This document shows positions 59,400 to 64,000 of a DNA stretch of 64,000 bases, piece by piece. The stretch is from NCBI GenBank assembly GCA_013115125.1, contig JABANN010000018.1, forward strand, positions 1 to 64,000, written 5' to 3'. Position 1 is the stretch's first letter; the number at the start of each line of letters is the position of its first letter. This DNA is from Perkinsus olseni (taxonomy: Eukaryota > Perkinsozoa > Perkinsida). Under the pieces are notes generated by a model. The model saw only the letters and a program-made list of their open reading frames with translations, ran no database searches and was not told the DNA's origin. The translations under genes and the position numbers were made by a program.

Positions 59400-59890
59400 A
59401 TACGTACCTCGTGAGCTAGCTTAACTTTCCGCAACTCCTCCAGCATCGTGTCATTCTGGTCCATCAACCTCTTCGTGGCCGCAGCTGACACCTCTATCTC
59501 TCTCAGTCGTGAGACCATGTCAAACTCAGAACTCCCTTCAAAAACCCTCCAAGACAACTCCGCCACCCGACAAGTCCAATGCGGCCATTCCCCAGAGTAT
59601 AACAGTGAAAACATACGGGAGGTGCGACACGAGATGGCACGCACGCGCAGGATGAGACGCGTGCGCAAGCAAGGAGATGATCTCGCTGGGATTCGAACCC
59701 AGGACTCCCGCACGGCATACCAGACTCTGGAAAGCCCGTACCGTCGCCATTCCATAACAAAACCAGTCGCGAGAATGAGGAATTGCTGTGCTGTTGTCCA
59801 GCACGCCTTGCATGGTATCATTGCTGTCATTTTCGAGGTTCCTGATGGACTGGCAGCCGGTGGAAACGATGGAGCCACCTGACACACGGA
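59400..59890 (-). CDS. Coiled-coil exon of an unresolved gene
   Basis: The clearest block (59525-59413) reads MVSRLREIEVSAAATKRLMD, QNDTMLEELRKVKLAHE, ending at a good GTACGT donor. An upstream block near 59880-59770 (GCQSIRNLENDSNDTMQGVL) may precede it. It probably continues into the block at 59166 on the same strand. A tRNA-like T-arm lies between the two blocks. Confidence 0.4.
59678..59766 (-). other. tRNA-like sequence (T-arm with weak acceptor), possible tRNA relic
   Basis: On the minus strand CTGGG TTCGAAT CCCAG is a perfect T-arm, followed by CGAGATC and A. A GGTTTTG about 75 bases upstream could pair with CGAGATC only by using several G-T pairs. The total length of about 88 bases would suit a long-variable-arm tRNA, but D-arm and anticodon stem do not fold well. 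A decayed tRNA or tRNA-derived SINE head is more likely than a working gene. Confidence 0.3.
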
Positions 59891-59930
59891 GGCCCGAACT
59901 TACAGCGAATCGCTGATAGATAATGGGGAT

Positions 59931-62900
59931 TTACTTGAAGTCGGACTCGAGGAGATGGTCATCACGATCGACATCCAGCCAGTCGAAGAGCGTGTTCAGA
60001 TCAGCCTCAGGCGGCATCAAGCGCCATCTCTCACATACCTGGGTACCACCCGGCTGTGATACATCTCAGCCAAGCTGTGCGCCACCTGCTTGAAGTGGTC
60101 CCTGGATATCCTCCTCCCACTCCCCGTCGTCTCGAAGAGCGCAACCCATCGTTCTGTCGGCTCCGCCCCCTTCAATCGCCCCGAGTTCCGCACGGTGTTG
60201 TTCAGCGTGCCGCGGAGCATCGCCAGGCCCTCGCTGGGTCGTAGAGTCGTCCCCTCCGCCTTGTGGTCGAACAGGTCGTGGAAAGTGACGCAACCGCTCG
60301 GGCGGAGGTAAGCCTGCCCCTTACAGGGCTCCAACCCCTGGGCTTCTAGGAACACTGTGGCATAGTCGCCGATAAAACCAGCCTCCTTGGAGGCCGTTAC
60401 GAAATTTTCAAAATCCAGCTTCCCGCCCGAGCACCGCGGGTCGAAGTGGAGTCGCCATGCCCTGACGACATTCCCAGCCTTCCGTCTCGCGAATCGCAGC
60501 AGCTTCGTGTGCTCGGAGCCGCGGACCACACCTTGAGTGACCCCCAAAGAGCTCCTCCGCCGCCTCAAGGCTATCGGAGCCGAGGGACGCCGTCCACAAG
60601 AGCGGTACAAAGCAGGGTGTGTGTCGGCCAGCTCGGCGAGCTGTTGCGAATTGAGTTGGTCCAGCATGAGTGCGAAACAGTCATTGTGGGAGGCCTCAGC
60701 CGAGCATACAGTGCACTTGACCATGTAGGGCCGAACGAGATCGACCATCCCAGGCGTGCTCAGGAAGAAGATGATGCCGTCACGATGGCCTTCTCGACAG
60801 GCCACCTCCAACGCGTACCTTCACCGAGTAGACGGGAGCTCATCCCACACAGACCCACCCGTAGTCCTCGCTGTGCCCTATCCCTCCTTCAAGCATCCTC
60901 ATCATCTCTATTTCCCTGGCCTGCATCATCCGGGGAGCCCATCGCCCGGCATAGCGAATCCAGTGAACCTGCTCGGCAGGTGCCAAGCAGCAATATTGCC
61001 CGAACTTCTGTGTAATAGCGCACGGGGGCAACAGCCGCAATCACCGCGTCAAACAGCACGGCTACACCCGAACACCCACGAGTTTCGCCCTAAGGTTGTC
61101 CCGGGGTCCGTCAGAATGTCCCCCGTGGAAAACGTCCCTGACAAGTTTGGATAATCTGAGCCTTTCCCTAGCGGCCTTCTTCTTATCTTCCTCCTCCTGA
61201 GGAACGAACCTTCTCGCGTGAGGGTGTCGTCACGACGGCGCGGAACACCCTCCCAAGGGCGTTAATGACGCCAAGCGAGCACGATCGACCAATAGAGCGT
61301 CCCTGCCTGTAACTCCCGTGCCCGTTTCTCCAACTCTTGCCGCCTCTGCTGCATCTTCTGAGTGGCACTTTTGAGGCACCAGCTGAATTTCCGAGCCCTC
61401 CAAGTGCGCTGTAGCAACACGGCTGCTCTCTCGCGATCCTCGTGGGTGTAGAGCTTCGAGAAGTCGTTGTAGGGGCCTATCACGATGAGAGCATCCAGAT
61501 TCTCACAACCGCGCCCAGATAATATCGAAGACCGCAGAGAGACACAACATAGCAATGGATGACCTCCGGTGAGTTGTCCACGGGCCAAGTAGTGTCGCCG
61601 TCGGTCATGTGCCTCAGTGCCACGCTTCGCCCATCTCTTCACATCTTGTCGGTAGCCCGAGTCATCGTAGGGTCGTGACGGGCGAGGGCCCTGCACGAGT
61701 ATGGAGTGGCTGATTGGCAGCTTCAGCTCACCCTGAGCCATGCTTGGATTCTCCGAGCACTCTTCTTGGCGTTGGCCGCATCTTCCGACCTGGCACGCAT
61801 GGCCGCTGCTCTGTGTTCTCGGAACGAGTTGTCTGCAGCACAGCAGGAGCGATCAGGAGATGTGCTGATTGCCTCAACTGCGCTCCAAGCGTTGGGCTTT
61901 CTTCGCCAGAAAGTTCGACCGGTTGTCCGTCCAGGCCCGGAGGTCGCGGGCGGCCTCATGGGTGAGCGTGGATGATACTTGCTCCTCGATCCTGAGCTTG
62001 GCAACTAACGCATGGCATCATGAATCATTGGATGCTGCCAAGTCCCTCCAACGCCATGAGAGCTCAGCATGCCCCAGCATCGGAGCTCACGTCTCTCGAG
62101 CTTCTGCGGGCATGTCCAAGATCTCCTTCTGGATATGCCCTCGCACCAGTGATGTCATAGAGCTGCTCAGGAGCAGCTCTGAGGCCTCGTCTCCTGAAAT
62201 TTTAAATGTAGACTCCAAAGAGGAGAATGATCTAACCATGGCCTCCAGCTTTGTAGGTGAGCCGGCGCCCCTGTTTTATTTCCGAGTCGGTGTCGTGTAG
62301 CATCCTTAGCATGGTGAGCCTCCCCCAGTTGGTTGTCTTGTGGCCTATGTTCTGCTTCATTGTCTTCTGGCACCTAACCAGTGGACTCCTGGCACGGCTG
62401 CGACACTTCCCCTAGGCCCAGAATGATCGCATCTCGCCAGACCTCTCCACCATTCTACAGCCCTGTCCACCGAGCGCTGCGCGGTATTACGCACTTGAAC
62501 GGAGACTGACCTTCTGACCTCAGAAATCTCTTCTCTGTGGCCTCATCCCACTGGAAGGGGCATGCATCGCGAGTAGTAGATGATCCGCGTTTTCGTCTGA
62601 CAGGCTCGTCACCACCCATTGCCTCAAGACATCGCTCCGCAGGAGCTCTTTTCAGCTCTCGGGCCCGTCGCGCCGGTGGAATGAAGCCCTTCATAGTCTC
62701 GGCGACATACTGCGTCTTTAGAAGCTTGTCCAAATCCGACGTTTTCGCGTACTTCTTAGTCTGAAAGGAACACTCAATTGCTCAACAACAGCCGAAGCTT
62801 CCATCGAGTCCCTACCACACCGTGCGCATTTCGGGAGACCCGCTTAGGAAGGTCTGGTATCTTGAGCCAGGGTAAGCCTTCCTCGTTTTCTGCTTTCTTA

Positions 62901-63660
62901 CTCTTATACCTGCCGAGGGCCAATCCAACACGACGTTTGAGTGCCCGTCACGGTCCGAAAAGACTCTCTCCACAAGGTCCGGGATTCCCAGGCGAGACGA
63001 ATGCAGTTGAGTGACCGCAGCTCTCTATTGTGTTCACCAGAATGCTGCTACCATACTACGTTACGAAAGCGCAGCAGGGAAACGAGCGACCCCCGAGTAG
63101 CCTAAAGTGTTTTCACCTCTCCTCCATCTTCTTCCTATCGTCCTGCGTTTTGCCAATCCGCTCTTCCCACTTCGATTGATAGCGCTCGAGTGCGCGGCAA
63201 TTTCGTCGAAATTTCCTGGCCAGGTTGGAGCTCTCCGATGCAGAATGTGTGAGGTACCCAGCGATGTCTTGCTCCTGCTCCGTGGAATGAGTGCTCCTGA
63301 CAACAGCGTGCATCTAGCAGTACAAGATCCTAACACGCACACCCAAGCTAATGTCTAAACATGAGAGCGTCAATCAACCTTGGAAGTCTCCAAAGCTCCC
63401 TGCAAGGCGGTTAGTTCACACTCAAGCTTACAAGGCTTGCGAAGGCCTCGACATTTTCATCACTTCCATTTCATCTTCCAACGAGCCCAGAGAATCCGAC
63501 GAGTCCGAGGCAGCTGCACACCAACACCAGTAACTCTTGCGACGGTCGCCAAGGGGATCGGCTACCAAACCTATTCGCTATAGCCTTCGAGAATGCCGCA
63601 GTCATGCCCTGTGAGCCAGAGAGCTCCGGCCTGTACAAGAGCTCATCGGGCGCACGTGCC
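59931..63660 (-). CDS. Large IQ-motif, coiled-coil and EF-hand protein
   Basis: A multi-exon minus-strand gene. N-terminal exons near 63600-63360 are helical (SDSLGSLEDEMEVMKMSRPS, LTALQGALETSKVD). Others give NLARKFRRNCRALERYQSKW, KLLKTQYVAETMKGFIPPAR, AANAKKSARRIQAWL (IQ-like), ERAAVLLQRTWRARKFSWCL (IQ motif, calmodulin or centrin binding) and MQQRRQELEKRARELQAG. The exon 60811-60062 holds an alveolate-style EF-hand pair: VVRAWRLHFDPRCSGGKLDF, ENFVTASKEAGF and a degenerate second hand. The last exon, after a 44-base intron, has DLNTLFDWLDVDRDDHLLES, a canonical EF-hand loop (Asp at 1, 3, 5 and 12), ending at 59931. It suggests a calcium-responsive cytoskeletal or flagellar protein. The start and several inner joins are not fixed. 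Confidence 0.6.
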
Positions 63661-64000
63661 CCAGCCATCAACTACTCAGCGCTGCACCAACAACGACTCC
63701 GGCAGAGCACCTTCACCACCCAGTATTAACGACCAAAGCCTCGAATGCTTTGCAGAACTTAGTGTAGTTAAGCGCTGGCCTTACACCACCATAGGTAGCA
63801 TACTAGACTGTTGTAAGGGGATATGACACTTCCCGGGAAACTCACGACAAAATTGCTAACTGCTGAACGCGAAACGTGTTCACGATATAATCATTAGCAC
63901 CGGGCAAATTATCCACACGATGATGATGATGATGACGGCGACCGTACGAAAGCAAGCGTATCAACGAGGTAATCAAGAGTAGTCGTAATACGGACAGGGA
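63660..64000. other. 5' region of the IQ/EF-hand gene, window end
   Basis: No coding frame I can support. A GAT triplet run lies at 63919-63935. Confidence 0.4.
63919..63935. repeat. (GAT)n microsatellite
   Basis: Five to six tandem GAT triplets near the window end. Confidence 0.85.

Overview
The window reads as nuclear DNA of a protist. Genes are dense, lie on both strands, and are cut by many small GT-AG introns, most 44 to 60 bases long. There is one nuclear-type tRNA gene and a run of Ns marking a scaffold gap. EF-hand/IQ, WD40, PHD and helical-repeat proteins, tandem gene copies and small introns fit an alveolate, most likely a perkinsid (Perkinsus-like). The assignment rests on style and gene content, not on a marker gene.

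Layout. 1-2235: peroxisomal ACAD10/11-type acyl-CoA dehydrogenase whose one large intron holds a palindromic 47-bp repeat array and the gap. 2.4-5.8 kb: helical-repeat protein and two small unknowns. 6.0-9.5 kb (minus): NDR/LATS-type kinase with a Gln/Ser/Pro-rich tail. 10-12.7 kb: coiled-coil protein. 13.1-16.8 kb (minus): two tandem genes of the chlorite dismutase/coproheme decarboxylase superfamily. 17.3-21.2 kb: basic nuclear-like protein and a second helical-repeat protein. 22.5-26.2 kb: RING-finger protein and unknowns. 27.1-28.9 kb: two tandem Ubc13-type E2 genes. 30.2-34.9 kb: formimidoylglutamate deiminase running into an M20 deacylase, perhaps one fused protein. 35.07 kb: tRNA-Met(CAT). 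35.6-39.6 kb (minus): F-box/LRR-like protein, O-methyltransferase-like protein, jacalin-like domain. 40.0-43.4 kb (minus): thioredoxin-PUB-PNGase fusion. 45.2-48.6 kb: acidic protein and Trp/Gly/Lys-rich protein. 48.9-52.6 kb: convergent PHD-finger and SET-domain genes. 52.8-55.9 kb (minus): actin-like protein and PXMP4-like peroxisomal membrane protein. 56-58 kb: WD40 protein. 58.5-63.7 kb (minus): unknowns and a long IQ/EF-hand protein.

Themes. Protein quality control appears in the E2 pair, the RING protein, the F-box-like protein and the PNGase fusion. Peroxisomal functions appear in an ACAD ending in SRL and a PXMP4-like protein. Chromatin functions appear in the PHD and SET pair. Histidine catabolism appears in the deiminase plus a deacylase that could remove the formyl group. 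Both tandem gene pairs carry internal blocks of near identity, suggesting gene conversion. Exon joins were built by eye from splice sites and family similarity. Where I could not close a model I say so.
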